NCBI GenBank assembly: GCA_002354335.1
Contig: DELI01000032.1
Location: 1-32,586 of the forward strand
DNA: 32,586 bases
Reading direction: 5' to 3'
Source: Sphingobacterium sp. UBA2700
Lineage (GTDB): Bacteria > Bacteroidota > Bacteroidia > Sphingobacteriales > Sphingobacteriaceae
The position numbers and the translations under genes were made by a program. Position 1 is the first letter of the stretch. The number at the start of each line of letters is the position of its first letter. The notes below the pieces were generated by a model that worked only from the letters and a program-made list of their open reading frames with translations, was not told where the DNA came from and ran no database searches. Shown in pieces: positions 1 to 8,353 of the stretch.

Positions 1-45
1 TTTTTAGACACCTTCTTCTTGTTTATCCGTCTGATAGTTTTCCTA

Positions 46-2508
46 TTATTTACCGCCCATAATCGGATCGGTTATACTTGGCTTTCCGTTTTCCTGATGC
101 CCGGCATAGATCAATAACAGCTGATCATCCTCCTTGCTTGTAACTTCCAAATGATACCAGCCGGAAGAACGCGTTAGATCCCAAGTGTGCGCGGAAGTTT
201 TACCTTTGGTAACTTGCTTCGCAGCGTGTCCATAGGCGGCATGCTCAATAGACAATCCGATTGATGACGGACTAGCCTTCAATTGCAGACCACGATGGTG
301 ATCCGCAGCGACCACCGTGACTGCCGCCGGCACATTCATTTTGCTAAATGCGAAACGGCGATAGAAGCCATTTGGTCCATAAACCTCCATATCAATCTTA
401 TCACCCACAAACTTATCAAAAGCCCATTTGTAATGGATCGACTCATTTGGTTTGACAGCAAAATTAAATACGCGATCAAGTTCCGATTGCTCCCCAAAAG
501 GAACAGCCGATTTCGCAAAGAATGGAACACCAACAACCTTTTGTGCAGGCAACTTTCCACCCACTTGGAAGCTAATCGTCAATGTTTGTTTATCGCGGTC
601 GACAACAAAGTTCACATCCATATCATATGGAATTGCACAGGCCTGCTTCGTTCCTGCTTCCGCAAGCTGCAGCCCATTGTTTCCCTTTTTAAAAGAAATA
701 CTTTTCGCATCTTCTAAGCTATCCATTACATCAAAATCTTCGGGCAAGCCTTTCGCCTGCGCCTTATAGATTCGGCTTACTTCCGCATCGCGATCAACAA
801 AATCAATGGTAGGACGCTTCGAATCTTCAGGCTTACGGAATACTGATGTCAAATCGCCACAAACCAAACGTCGCCATGCACTTATATTCGACTCCAAAAC
901 CTTTTTGCCTGTCTTTTTCTCAATAAAATGTTCTAAGAACTGTAGCGTCGAGGTATGATCGCATACTTCAGAATTCACCCAGCCACCTTTGCTCCATGGA
1001 GAAGCAATTACCAATGGTACGCGGAAACCTAATCCGATTGGCGAATCAAGCGTGCTATCTTTATTTCCCGATCTTTTCTTCTCCTGCTCGTTCGTCACGA
1101 ATTCATCCGCCGTCTCCATTCCTTTCGGCACAGCACCCGTCTCCGGACGCGTATGCAACGCAGGGACAAATGGTGGAATATGATCGAAATAACCATCATT
1201 TTCGTCGTATGTTAGGATGAAAATTGTCTTCTTCCATACCTCAGGATTCTTCGTCAAGATATCTAAGGTCTCCGAAACGTACCAGGCGCCAAACCATGGC
1301 GATCCGGGATGATCTGAGAAACGACAAGGTGCCACTAACCAGGAAACTGTCGGTAATTTATTCTCTTCTACGTCTTTTCGGAACTGATAAAACAAATCTC
1401 CTTTTGGCACTTTTACCGTTCGTTCTTTACCGTTGTCCGAGTAAGTAATATCTGTTAAACTGTGATAGTCTGGATCACCCGTATTCGTTGTGAATGCGCG
1501 CTTATGTATTTCCTGTTCCTGCTTGCTGAGCTTGGCAAAATTCTCCGGAGAATAACGCAGCACATCTTTTTTATATCCTTCTAATCGATCCAGCAGCTTT
1601 TTATAAGCCTCCTCGCTTGCAAAGCGGCTCGTCATCAGCTGATGTTCGATCTTAGGAATTTCTTTCTTTATATATTCATAATATGCCGGATGAAACTTCA
1701 CCTGATATTGCTTATGAAACTCCAGGTTATTGTCTGTGAAGTTGGCAAGCCAATCCTCCTCTTCGCCTTCAAAACCTACCGGTACACTGAGTTCATTCTG
1801 ATAAACGCGCCAATCGATTCCAGCTTCCTGAAGTCGTTCCGGATAGGTTTTCCATGCCACATCACGATAGTTGATCTGTCCGTTGTCTACATGTGCCGTC
1901 GACTCGGGATTGCGCGGTTCTTCCCGAACAGTGCCCGACCAAAAATACGAACGGTTAGCACTTGTGCCGGTCAATGAAGAGCAGAAGTGCTGATCGCAAA
2001 CCGTGAATGCGTCCGCGAAGGCATAGTAAAATGGCAAATCCTGACGGTTATAATACCCCAAGGTTAGGGGCATGTGTTGATAATCCGGATTACCTGCCTT
2101 TTTGGCTTCCAGCCAGGTATTCATCTTCCCATCGTTTCGGGCATATACCATGTCGCGCCAACCATGTGGCAGCGACCCCATCCAGGTAGATTTTGTTTTT
2201 TCAATGTCTAGATGAAAAGGTTGATAATATTTCCCTTGTGCGTTTTTCTGCAGCCAAATAGGCATCCCTTGGTTGCAAATTGTGCGAGGATCATTGAACC
2301 CGCGTACGCCTTTTAATGTTCCGTAACTATGATCGAAAGAGCGGTTTTCCTGCATCAAGAAAACGACGTGCTCAGCATCAAGATAGGTTGAACCCGCAGG
2401 TGCATCGATGGCCAAAGCGCGCTGAATAGAGTCAGGCATAAACTGTGTCGCTGCTGTAGCACCAGCTAATAAGGAAGCTTTTTTTAAAAAGTCTCTTCTA
2501 GAGTCCAT
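46..2508 (-). CDS. Phosphocholine-specific phospholipase C, Tat-exported
   Basis: Predicted phospholipase C of the bacterial acid-phosphatase-like phosphoesterase family, which cleaves phosphatidylcholine or sphingomyelin to release phosphocholine outside the cytoplasm. The 820 residues match the family's usual size. The N-terminus is a twin-arginine signal (SRRDFLKK at residues 3-10, then a hydrophobic stretch ending near ALA at 31-33). The phosphoesterase domain runs from about residue 45 to 520, with the family motif ENRSFDH at 54-60 and the acidic motif TYDENDGYFDH near 432. The last 200 residues fit the paired C-terminal beta domains (DUF756 type) of this family. The gene is monocistronic on the minus strand, with 254 bases of AT-rich DNA upstream; no clear terminator is visible in the 45 bases downstream. 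The family assignment is strong; substrate preference cannot be read from sequence alone. Confidence 0.93.
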   Translation of the reverse strand: MDSRRDFLKKASLLAGATAATQFMPDSIQRALAIDAPAGSTYLDAEHVVFLMQENRSFDHSYGTLKGVRGFNDPRTICNQGMPIWLQKNAQGKYYQPFHLDIEKTKSTWMGSLPHGWRDMVYARNDGKMNTWLEAKKAGNPDYQHMPLTLGYYNRQDLPFYYAFADAFTVCDQHFCSSLTGTSANRSYFWSGTVREEPRNPESTAHVDNGQINYRDVAWKTYPERLQEAGIDWRVYQNELSVPVGFEGEEEDWLANFTDNNLEFHKQYQVKFHPAYYEYIKKEIPKIEHQLMTSRFASEEAYKKLLDRLEGYKKDVLRYSPENFAKLSKQEQEIHKRAFTTNTGDPDYHSLTDITYSDNGKERTVKVPKGDLFYQFRKDVEENKLPTVSWLVAPCRFSDHPGSPWFGAWYVSETLDILTKNPEVWKKTIFILTYDENDGYFDHIPPFVPALHTRPETGAVPKGMETADEFVTNEQEKKRSGNKDSTLDSPIGLGFRVPLVIASPWSKGGWVNSEVCDHTSTLQFLEHFIEKKTGKKVLESNISAWRRLVCGDLTSVFRKPEDSKRPTIDFVDRDAEVSRIYKAQAKGLPEDFDVMDSLEDAKSISFKKGNNGLQLAEAGTKQACAIPYDMDVNFVVDRDKQTLTISFQVGGKLPAQKVVGVPFFAKSAVPFGEQSELDRVFNFAVKPNESIHYKWAFDKFVGDKIDMEVYGPNGFYRRFAFSKMNVPAAVTVVAADHHRGLQLKASPSSIGLSIEHAAYGHAAKQVTKGKTSAHTWDLTRSSGWYHLEVTSKEDDQLLLIYAGHQENGKPSITDPIMGGK

Positions 2509-2762
2509 AAAGTACTGTTTTTAGGAAGATTTCAAACAATAGATTAATTTTTGAACAATATAGAGATTATTTCATGAAGCATTCAGGACTAAACAAAGAA
2601 TTAACATGAAAGCCATCACAATTTAATGCAGTCAATGTAAATTGGTTTACAATAAATTAAAACAAAAAGATATGAAAAATTATTTAAATATAATTTTCAC
2701 TTTTATGCTTTAATATTTACTTTTAAATTAACTACAGGTATTTTACTACAAATCAATATATT

Positions 2763-2948
2763 ATGAAGATATTCCTATTCTTTTGCTCACTTTTTTGGTT
2801 ATTCTTCATCTTCTGCATTGTCATATCAAGGAAGTATAATCTTGACTTATCATGCGAATGGCTGTTATTTTATAGCTGGGTAGCTACTTCCCTTTGGTAT
2901 ATCCTAATGAAAAAACAGATTAAACCAAAAGGAAGAAAAATTTATTGA
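2763..2948 (+). CDS. Small putative membrane protein (61 aa)
   Basis: I do not recognise this protein. It has a hydrophobic N-terminal segment (about residues 3-22, Phe-rich), a short loop, a second hydrophobic stretch (about 31-48) and a basic tail (KKQIKPKGRK), which would fit a two-pass inner-membrane miniprotein. It is the only plus-strand reading frame in the gap between the phospholipase gene and the dienelactone hydrolase gene, and its stop lies six bases from the end of the convergent hydrolase gene. AT-rich DNA readily gives hydrophobic chance frames, so a spurious call is quite possible. Confidence 0.35.
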   Translation: MKIFLFFCSLFWLFFIFCIVISRKYNLDLSCEWLLFYSWVATSLWYILMKKQIKPKGRKIY

Positions 2949-2953
2949 AATGA

Positions 2954-3694
2954 TTACTTCAACAACTCATGCAAGAACAACAAGGTATGGTTCCAAGCTC
3001 GTTTGGCCATAACTTCATTATAATCCGGTGATTCTGGATTAGTGAAAGTATGCTTAGAATTGGCATATGTAATAATCTGCCAATCGGCTTTTCCCTCATT
3101 CATTTCGTTGATTAGCTGCTCCATATCCTCTTTTTTAACGCTAGCATCATCCGCAGGATGTTCCACTAATACTTTCGCACGAATTGCAGCATTCGGACGA
3201 TCTGCAGCTTTCGCTAGTCCGCCGTGGATGCAGACAACCCCCTCTACCGGTAGTCCTCCGCGAGCAGTCTCTAAGGCACCCGTACCGCCAAAACAATAAC
3301 CGATTACAGCAACTTTTCCGGCACCATGCTTCTTAATGTCATTCAATGCGGCGTGAATCCGTCGTTGATAGAGCTTATAATCATTTTTATATTTGGAAGA
3401 TAAACCCGATGCAGCCTGGTTATCAGCGGGTGTATTGCCAACGCCATAGATATCGGCGATAAACGCAATATAGCCCTGCTTCTCCAATTCGAGCGCTGCT
3501 GTTTTTGCTTCCTGATCTATCCCCTTCCAGGCGGGCAGAATCACCACGCCAGGTTTAGCACTGCCGGCATTGGAAGTAATCATCCCTTTCAACTTTTGAT
3601 CAGCATCCTGATAATCTATCGACTTCAGTTCCTGCGCATTTCCGTTCATGCTGCTAAGCATCCCGAAAAAGCATACGATTGTTGCATATTTCAT
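2954..3694 (-). CDS. Dienelactone hydrolase family protein, exported
   Basis: Alpha/beta hydrolase of the dienelactone hydrolase family, 246 residues, preceded by a cleavable signal peptide (about residues 1-20, ending GNA). The nucleophile elbow is GYCFGG with Cys134, followed by a candidate acid at Asp182 or Asp183 (HPADDAS) and His215 (SKHTF), giving the Cys-Asp-His triad typical of the family. The natural substrate is unknown; relatives act on lactones and small esters. It is the last gene of a minus-strand run with the dehydrogenase (59-base gap) and the aldo/keto reductase, so the three may act on a common metabolite, although this enzyme should be periplasmic. Confidence 0.88.
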   Translation of the reverse strand: MKYATIVCFFGMLSSMNGNAQELKSIDYQDADQKLKGMITSNAGSAKPGVVILPAWKGIDQEAKTAALELEKQGYIAFIADIYGVGNTPADNQAASGLSSKYKNDYKLYQRRIHAALNDIKKHGAGKVAVIGYCFGGTGALETARGGLPVEGVVCIHGGLAKAADRPNAAIRAKVLVEHPADDASVKKEDMEQLINEMNEGKADWQIITYANSKHTFTNPESPDYNEVMAKRAWNHTLLFLHELLK

Positions 3695-3753
3695 ATATCT
3701 GTTTTTAGCGTGACTAACTCAATTCTCCCCCTCAACAAGCGGATGTCCTTATC

Positions 3754-4611
3754 TTAATAACTTTGTTTCCGGAGATACTCAATTACCGCCATGACGTCCT
3801 TTTCGCCAAGACCTTTATCATGCGCGCCCTGATAGGTTTTCAGCAGCGTATCGGTCATTGGAAAATCTGCTCCAGCATTCGCCGCCAATTTAACGTCCTT
3901 CAACATAAAGTCTAAAGCAAAAGCCGGGGGAAATTCATTGTTTATCAGCGATGCTGTCTTTACTCGGCTGGCACCACTGCCGCTTGCACTCTCATTGATT
4001 ATTCGCATCATGTCTTCAGCAGCAATACCCATCTTCTCGGCGAAAAGTACTGTTTCTGCCATACCCTGATACAGGATCGACAGGTAATAATTAATGCAAA
4101 GCTTCGCTGCAATACCCTTCCCATTATCGCCTAGGTGCAGCGTCTCCTTGCCCATAACGTCCAGGTAGGGCTTCACTTTCAATAAATATCCGTTCGCACT
4201 GCCTACCATAAAAATCAATGTCCCGTCTTTCGCAGGCTGTGTACTGCCGGCAACGGGCGCATCGACAAAACCTGCTCCATTGCTTGCCAATAGCTTGGCA
4301 ATCTCTGTCGAGCAGTCCTGAGAAATGGTACTCATATCTACAAATAGCTTTCCCTCGATAGGTAGTTGCAATATCGTTTCATAAACAGCATGCACGGCAT
4401 CGTCATTACTCAGCATCGTGAAAACGATATCGCTTTCCGAAACGAGCGTGGGAATATCTGTGCATATCTGTGATTTGGCAGCAAAATCGGCAGCCTTTTC
4501 CGGACTTCTATTGTAAACGGACAATGGGAAACCCGCATTTTCGAGATTCTTAGCCATGGGATGCCCCATGTTTCCCAGTCCAATAAATCCTATTCGTTCT
4601 TTATGGTTCAT
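3754..4611 (-). CDS. NAD(P)-dependent oxidoreductase, 3-hydroxyisobutyrate dehydrogenase family
   Basis: Beta-hydroxyacid dehydrogenase of 285 residues, the usual family length. The N-terminal Rossmann motif is GFIGLGNMG at residues 8-16. The substrate-binding motif appears as DAPVAGS at 117-123, and the catalytic lysine is K170 in the GKGIAAKLCIN segment. The family reversibly oxidises small beta-hydroxyacids (3-hydroxyisobutyrate, tartronate, glyoxylate-type substrates); which one applies here cannot be told. No export signal is present, so it is cytoplasmic. Only nine bases separate it from the upstream aldo/keto reductase gene, so the two are almost certainly co-transcribed. Confidence 0.9.
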   Translation of the reverse strand: MNHKERIGFIGLGNMGHPMAKNLENAGFPLSVYNRSPEKAADFAAKSQICTDIPTLVSESDIVFTMLSNDDAVHAVYETILQLPIEGKLFVDMSTISQDCSTEIAKLLASNGAGFVDAPVAGSTQPAKDGTLIFMVGSANGYLLKVKPYLDVMGKETLHLGDNGKGIAAKLCINYYLSILYQGMAETVLFAEKMGIAAEDMMRIINESASGSGASRVKTASLINNEFPPAFALDFMLKDVKLAANAGADFPMTDTLLKTYQGAHDKGLGEKDVMAVIEYLRKQSY

Positions 4612-4620
4612 AAGCCTAAG

Positions 4621-5736
4621 TTACGCATTTGGAACCGGAGCATGCGTAGCGATGAGCTTTTCTTTTTTCAAGTCCTCCCAAAATGCTGAGGGGATCTCTT
4701 TCTTAAAAGCAGCTACATTTTCCTTAACTTGAGCTACGCTATGTGCGCCTGGGATGACGGCAGAAACCACATCGGGAGCTGCGCAGAATTGTAGCGATGC
4801 CGCCAGCAGATCAACGTTATGGCGTTGGGCGACCGCTTTCAATTGCGCTAATTTCTTCGCAGCAAATTCGGGAATCTCCTTACCATAGAGGTATCTATTC
4901 TTCCCAGCTAAAAAACCAGCACATAAAGGTGCTCCAACCACGATTGACATATCACGTTCAGCAACTTTCGGGAATACCTTATCCAGATCGTCGATATGAT
5001 GAATCAACGAATATTGGCAGGCCGAAAGAAAGATATCCGGGTCCGCATCTTCAATTGCCCGAAGTATAGGGTCGATTGTATTGACACCAAATCCCCAAGC
5101 TTTTATGATGCCTTCCTCACGCATTTTCGTCAATTCTTTCATCGCTCCTGACTTGGCAATATCATAATATTTTACCCAATCATCGCCCATATCGCCATTG
5201 TCGGGCGAAAGGTCATGTATAAAGACGATATCAATTGCCGGGAGACCCAACCTTTGCAAGCTATCCTCCACACTTTTACGGGTCCCTTCAGCCGAGTAAT
5301 CGTAGGTATAATCAAAATTCATTCGCCCATTCCACATCAAACCTTTCTGCTTAAAATTGTCGTGTGGCTTCAATATCCGTCCAACTTTTGTAGAGATGAT
5401 ATAATCTTCCTTAGGCTTATCTTTCAGGAACATGCCCATCCTTCGCTCACTAATCCCCAAACCATACCAAGGCGAGGTATCAAAATAACGGACGCCAGCA
5501 TCCCATGCTGCTTCCATACTTTCCAAACATTCGATATCCGGATTTTCCTGAAATCCGTTGCCAATTGCAACACCGCCCATTCCTATTTTATCTTTCGGTC
5601 TGAATTTTCCCATGAAATTTTGCTTTTGATTATGTTGATTTTGTGCATAGATCTCCGCAAAAGCGCTCGATTTCCCCAAGGTTGCTAACGACATGGCCAA
5701 CAAACTACCCTGTTGAATAAATGTTCTTCTTTGCAT
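4621..5736 (-). CDS. Aldo/keto reductase with Tat-type signal
   Basis: Aldo/keto reductase of 371 residues, closest by eye to the D-threo-aldose 1-dehydrogenase / L-fucose dehydrogenase branch. The catalytic tetrad is visible: Asp86 and Tyr91 (FDTSPWYG), Lys117 (STKVGR) and His174 (FIHDL). The first 27 residues look like a twin-arginine signal (QRRTFIQQ, then a hydrophobic stretch and AFA), which is unusual because most of the family are cytoplasmic NADPH enzymes. If real, the enzyme would be exported folded with its cofactor. First gene of the operon with the hydroxyacid dehydrogenase and dienelactone hydrolase. Family assignment is strong; export is an inference from the signal. Confidence 0.88.
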   Translation of the reverse strand: MQRRTFIQQGSLLAMSLATLGKSSAFAEIYAQNQHNQKQNFMGKFRPKDKIGMGGVAIGNGFQENPDIECLESMEAAWDAGVRYFDTSPWYGLGISERRMGMFLKDKPKEDYIISTKVGRILKPHDNFKQKGLMWNGRMNFDYTYDYSAEGTRKSVEDSLQRLGLPAIDIVFIHDLSPDNGDMGDDWVKYYDIAKSGAMKELTKMREEGIIKAWGFGVNTIDPILRAIEDADPDIFLSACQYSLIHHIDDLDKVFPKVAERDMSIVVGAPLCAGFLAGKNRYLYGKEIPEFAAKKLAQLKAVAQRHNVDLLAASLQFCAAPDVVSAVIPGAHSVAQVKENVAAFKKEIPSAFWEDLKKEKLIATHAPVPNA

Positions 5737-5797
5737 AAAACCTTAAACTGTTCTATATAGACAACAGTTTGTCGCACTTTTTGTTGGGTTTTTAGAT

Positions 5798-5872
5798 GTT
5801 AGACATTAGAAAATCGATGTTAGACCCCAATCCTGTGTTTTTCCTTACATCTTTTTTTTCTTGGTTCAAAAC
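5798..5872 (+). repeat. Modular intergenic repeat, block unit A
   Basis: First copy of a block that runs GTTAGACATTAG, then TAGACCCCAATCCTGT, a T-rich stretch with CTTACATC, and ends GGTTCAAAAC. A second copy follows at 5921-5998 and an inverted copy lies at 27502-27585. It fills non-coding DNA between the aldo/keto reductase and DUF1801 genes. Confidence 0.75.
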
Positions 5873-5877
5873 CAGTA

Positions 5878-5916
5878 TTTAGTAGTTAGTACTTAGTATA
5901 AAGACCTAGGGCGAGC
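5878..5916 (+). repeat. TTAGTAGTTAGTAC module, single unit
   Basis: One complete 14-base unit TTAGTAGTTAGTAC (5879-5892), a partial second unit, then AAGACCTAGGGCGAGC. The same module occurs at 27394-27452 with three units and inverted at 27588-27629 with one unit, each time joined to an AAGACCTA-type tail. Confidence 0.75.
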
Positions 5917-5920
5917 TATA

Positions 5921-5998
5921 GATTTTAAACATTCGAAAATAGATTAGATCCCAATCCTGTGTTTTTCCTTACATCTTTTTTTTTCCTGATTCAAAAAC
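5921..5998 (+). repeat. Modular intergenic repeat, block unit B
   Basis: Second copy of the unit A block. The core from CCCAATCCTGTG through CTTACATC and the T-run is nearly identical to 5826-5860; the flanks have diverged (GATTCAAAAAC instead of GGTTCAAAAC). Confidence 0.75.
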
Positions 5999-6083
5999 GA
6001 CGGTCAACATCTGATCCCTATAATCTTTATTCAATTATCTATAACGAGTTGTAGTTAGCATCTTCTACTATTATACCAATCAT

Positions 6084-6174
6084 AGCCCTTTCACAACCAT
6101 TTAATAGCCCATTGACAGCGGCTATGATACGGTTGTTAAAGGGGAGTGAAAGGGTTTTGAAAGGGCTTTAAGTA
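6084..6174. repeat. Long imperfect palindrome with GAAAGGGCTTT tail
   Basis: Arms at 6084-6109 and 6120-6145 are imperfectly complementary over about 26 bases around a ten-base spacer. They are followed by GGGTTTTGAAAGGGCTTTAA at 6152-6171. The tail and the AGCCCTTTC-rich arms match the element at 27308-27389, so these are two diverged members of one family. Confidence 0.65.
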
Positions 6175-6180
6175 AAAGAA

Positions 6181-6222
6181 GGTCTATCCTTGCCCCCTTC
6201 CTTTCCTAGTTCAAAGACAAGT
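6181..6222 (+). repeat. Partial copy of the repeat block
   Basis: ATCCTTGCCCCCTTCCTTTC followed by CTAGTTCAAAGACAAG matches the middle and end of the inverted block at 27502-27585. It appears to be a truncated copy next to the palindrome. Together with the preceding elements it accounts for most of the gene-free stretch 5737-6258. Confidence 0.6.
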
Positions 6223-6258
6223 CATTCCATTCTTGAGAAACAAGCCTAAGCAATCTCT

Positions 6259-7197
6259 CTATTTTTTGTATTTGTCGTGCAGACCTTTTCCGCCCAGTAT
6301 GAGGGGTTTTATTTTTTCTATTCGAGCCAGTTTGGTCTTTTCTTGCTTAGCTTCTTCGATATACTCGATGTATTCTTTTTGTTTGCCGGGAGTAAGCTTT
6401 TTGAAGGCCAGATCAACATTAGCATCATTTTCCAATGCATCTTTTAATAAACCTTCAATGGCTTTTGGCGCACTTTTCTCTATCTTGATCTCTTTTCCGT
6501 CTTTGATAGTTTGAATAGATTCGTTGATATAAGCGAGGATTTTTTTCTCGTCCATATCCTTCACATCGGTAAAGCGCCACTGCCGAAGGGCTTTCGTTTT
6601 TCCTTCTGAAGCACTGATCAGAACTTTCTCTTGATCCGCTAAGAAAACTCCGTTGTAAAACCATAGGGAGAAGAAATCTTTGAAACCGCCCCAGCCGATC
6701 ACATTTCTCTTTTGGAATGTATAGATATCAGTTCCCCATTTGAATTCTTTCTGCAAAGGTTCAGCAGTCTTAACAATCAACTGATGCATCAATTCTACGC
6801 ATTCTTCCCAACGCGCATAGTTCTTATGCCAGTTCGGTGCCGTTTTATCTTTTAGTTTTTCGGCGTTAAAATCTACCAACGCTTTGATCAGCTCATCTGG
6901 CAATGGCTTATCTAATGGCAATTGTATGGCACCTTTGGAGGTCTTATAAGCTGATAGCAAGGTGGCAAACTCTTCGATTGCATCCGAGCCTGGATAAAGA
7001 CCTAAATGATTTTTGAACAATGCAAAATGGATTAAATTGCCATGATAACGAAAGGTTGGCATCCCGTAGTTTATCGTTTCAGTAGTTCCTTCAGGTGCAT
7101 GCTTCAAAATAAGCTGTCGCAATTCCTGTAGTAATGCCTGTCTAACAGGATCTACGGTTTGAATATATTCGTCTATAGTTGAAAATGACTTGCTCAT
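6259..7197 (-). CDS. DUF1801-YdeI/OmdA fusion protein
   Basis: 312-residue cytoplasmic protein with two parts. The N-terminal part, about 1-110, is a DUF1801 domain (INYGMPTFRYHGNLIHF and LGLYPGSDAIEEF are typical). The C-terminal part, about 125-312, resembles full-length YdeI proteins: another DUF1801-like unit (FKWGTDIYTF, KTKALRQWRF) and a YdeI/OmdA tail (LTPGKQKEYIEYIEEAKQ). The biochemical role of these domains is not established; some relatives are called iron chaperones or bacteriocin-protection proteins. It follows the SRPBCC gene at 7209 by 11 bases and is presumably co-transcribed with it. Confidence 0.85.
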   Translation of the reverse strand: MSKSFSTIDEYIQTVDPVRQALLQELRQLILKHAPEGTTETINYGMPTFRYHGNLIHFALFKNHLGLYPGSDAIEEFATLLSAYKTSKGAIQLPLDKPLPDELIKALVDFNAEKLKDKTAPNWHKNYARWEECVELMHQLIVKTAEPLQKEFKWGTDIYTFQKRNVIGWGGFKDFFSLWFYNGVFLADQEKVLISASEGKTKALRQWRFTDVKDMDEKKILAYINESIQTIKDGKEIKIEKSAPKAIEGLLKDALENDANVDLAFKKLTPGKQKEYIEYIEEAKQEKTKLARIEKIKPLILGGKGLHDKYKK

Positions 7198-7208
7198 AAG
7201 CTATCGAA

Positions 7209-7664
7209 TTATTGAGGACGCATAAAGTCGAACGCCCCTTTGCGCAGGTTGATGCCGTATTCTAAACTCGCTTTTAAACAAGCCAGGAAATTTGCCCAAC
7301 CTTCCGACTGCCCAATCGCTTGCTTAACTCCTTCTTCATCGTTATTCATCGAGCCCTCTACCACACGAACGACGGTCGACCCATCTGGAAGCGATTGAAG
7401 ATGTATTTCCACCAGCATTCCTTCCGCACCCCCACTCCAATCAAAAGATATATATCGATCTTTTTCTATATGTTTCGCAGTTACCGGAAAGGTATCTTCA
7501 AATTCAGGGAATTTCCAGGTCACGGTCTTTCCGTTCTCCAGTGGTCCGGTAGAGCTTTCAATAAAATATTTACTCATCCCCTCCGGCTGAACAATAGCTT
7601 CGAAGACTTCGTGTACAGGCTTTTGAATTTGTATAGATGCTTTTGCTGTGACAATATTTTCCAT
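7209..7664 (-). CDS. SRPBCC (AHSA1-like) domain protein
   Basis: 151-residue single-domain protein of the START/SRPBCC fold, AHSA1 (Hsp90 ATPase activator homologue 1) branch. It opens with the typical strand-helix segment (IQIQKPVHEVFEAIVQPEGM) and ends with the long C-terminal helix containing GWANFLACLKASLEYG. The fold encloses a hydrophobic cavity that could bind a lipid or other small molecule; no ligand is known here. It is the first gene of a minus-strand pair with the DUF1801-YdeI gene and is transcribed away from the plus-strand SRPBCC/VOC group. Confidence 0.86.
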   Translation of the reverse strand: MENIVTAKASIQIQKPVHEVFEAIVQPEGMSKYFIESSTGPLENGKTVTWKFPEFEDTFPVTAKHIEKDRYISFDWSGGAEGMLVEIHLQSLPDGSTVVRVVEGSMNNDEEGVKQAIGQSEGWANFLACLKASLEYGINLRKGAFDFMRPQ

Positions 7665-7687
7665 AAAGTAATCTTATTAGGCTTTTT

Positions 7688-7703
7688 GATTACACGCGTA
7701 ATC
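7688..7703. promoter_or_regulatory. Perfect dyad GATTAC-N4-GTAATC, candidate operator
   Basis: GATTAC, ACGC, GTAATC: a perfect six-base dyad 24 bases upstream of the minus-strand SRPBCC start. It lies in the 258-base divergent gap (7665-7922) and could bind a dimeric repressor that controls that gene. No regulator gene is adjacent. I see no other strong element in this gap. Confidence 0.4.
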
Positions 7704-7922
7704 CTACACAAATGAAGAAATAATTTATGATTAACAAAATCATTATCGAAAAATATTCGTTTAGTTAATACATGCTGACTTGTTATTTTGCAATTTAGCG
7801 ACAACAAAAGCAGCACTAACTAAAAAGGTAAAAAGCTCGATGCCGTCAAATGATATTCTTGTCATAGGGCAAGCGGATATCGTACAAAGAGCGATAACTT
7901 CGTATAAACAAAATCAAAAATT

Positions 7923-8336
7923 ATGAGCAGCAAAAAGATTCATATCGAAACCTTGGTCAACGCCCCTATTCAACAAGTTTGGGAGGCATATAATAACCCT
8001 GAAGATATTAAACAGTGGAATCAGGCATCCCCGGATTGGCACTGTCCTTCTTCGGAAAACGATTTAAGAGTCGGAGGTAAATTCAAGAACAAAATGGCAG
8101 CGAAGGATGGCAGCTTTGAATTTGATTTTGAAGGGACTTATACCGAAGTGACGCCGTTGAACTCCATTTCTTACGTGATGGCGGATGAACGAACCGCAGA
8201 TCTTAAGTTTACAGAGCAGGGCAACAATACCCTGATCAGCGTAGATTTCGATGCTGAACAGATGAACCCTGAGGAAATGCAAAGAGAGGGCTGGCAAGCT
8301 ATCCTAGACAGTTTTAAAAATCACGTAGAAAAGTAA
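7923..8336 (+). CDS. SRPBCC family protein
   Basis: 137-residue single-domain SRPBCC protein. The start (IHIETLVNAPIQQVWEAYNN, followed by PEDIKQWN) is the classic polyketide-cyclase-like beginning of the fold, and REGWQAILDSFKNHVEK is the closing helix. No export signal. It heads a tight plus-strand run: the VOC gene follows after 17 bases, then another SRPBCC gene (3 bases) and a DUF1801 gene (1 base). Ligand and reaction are unknown. Confidence 0.86.
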   Translation: MSSKKIHIETLVNAPIQQVWEAYNNPEDIKQWNQASPDWHCPSSENDLRVGGKFKNKMAAKDGSFEFDFEGTYTEVTPLNSISYVMADERTADLKFTEQGNNTLISVDFDAEQMNPEEMQREGWQAILDSFKNHVEK

Positions 8337-8353
8337 TTTAACAGATACCTTCG

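Noticed and set aside
283..2189. Plus-strand open frames opposite the phospholipase gene
   Set aside because: They have no recognisable domains and lie antisense to a strongly supported gene.
3736..3760. GGACATC on the minus strand as another ECF promoter copy
   Set aside because: No CCGT-type second box at the nine-base spacing; it lies at the end of the dehydrogenase gene.
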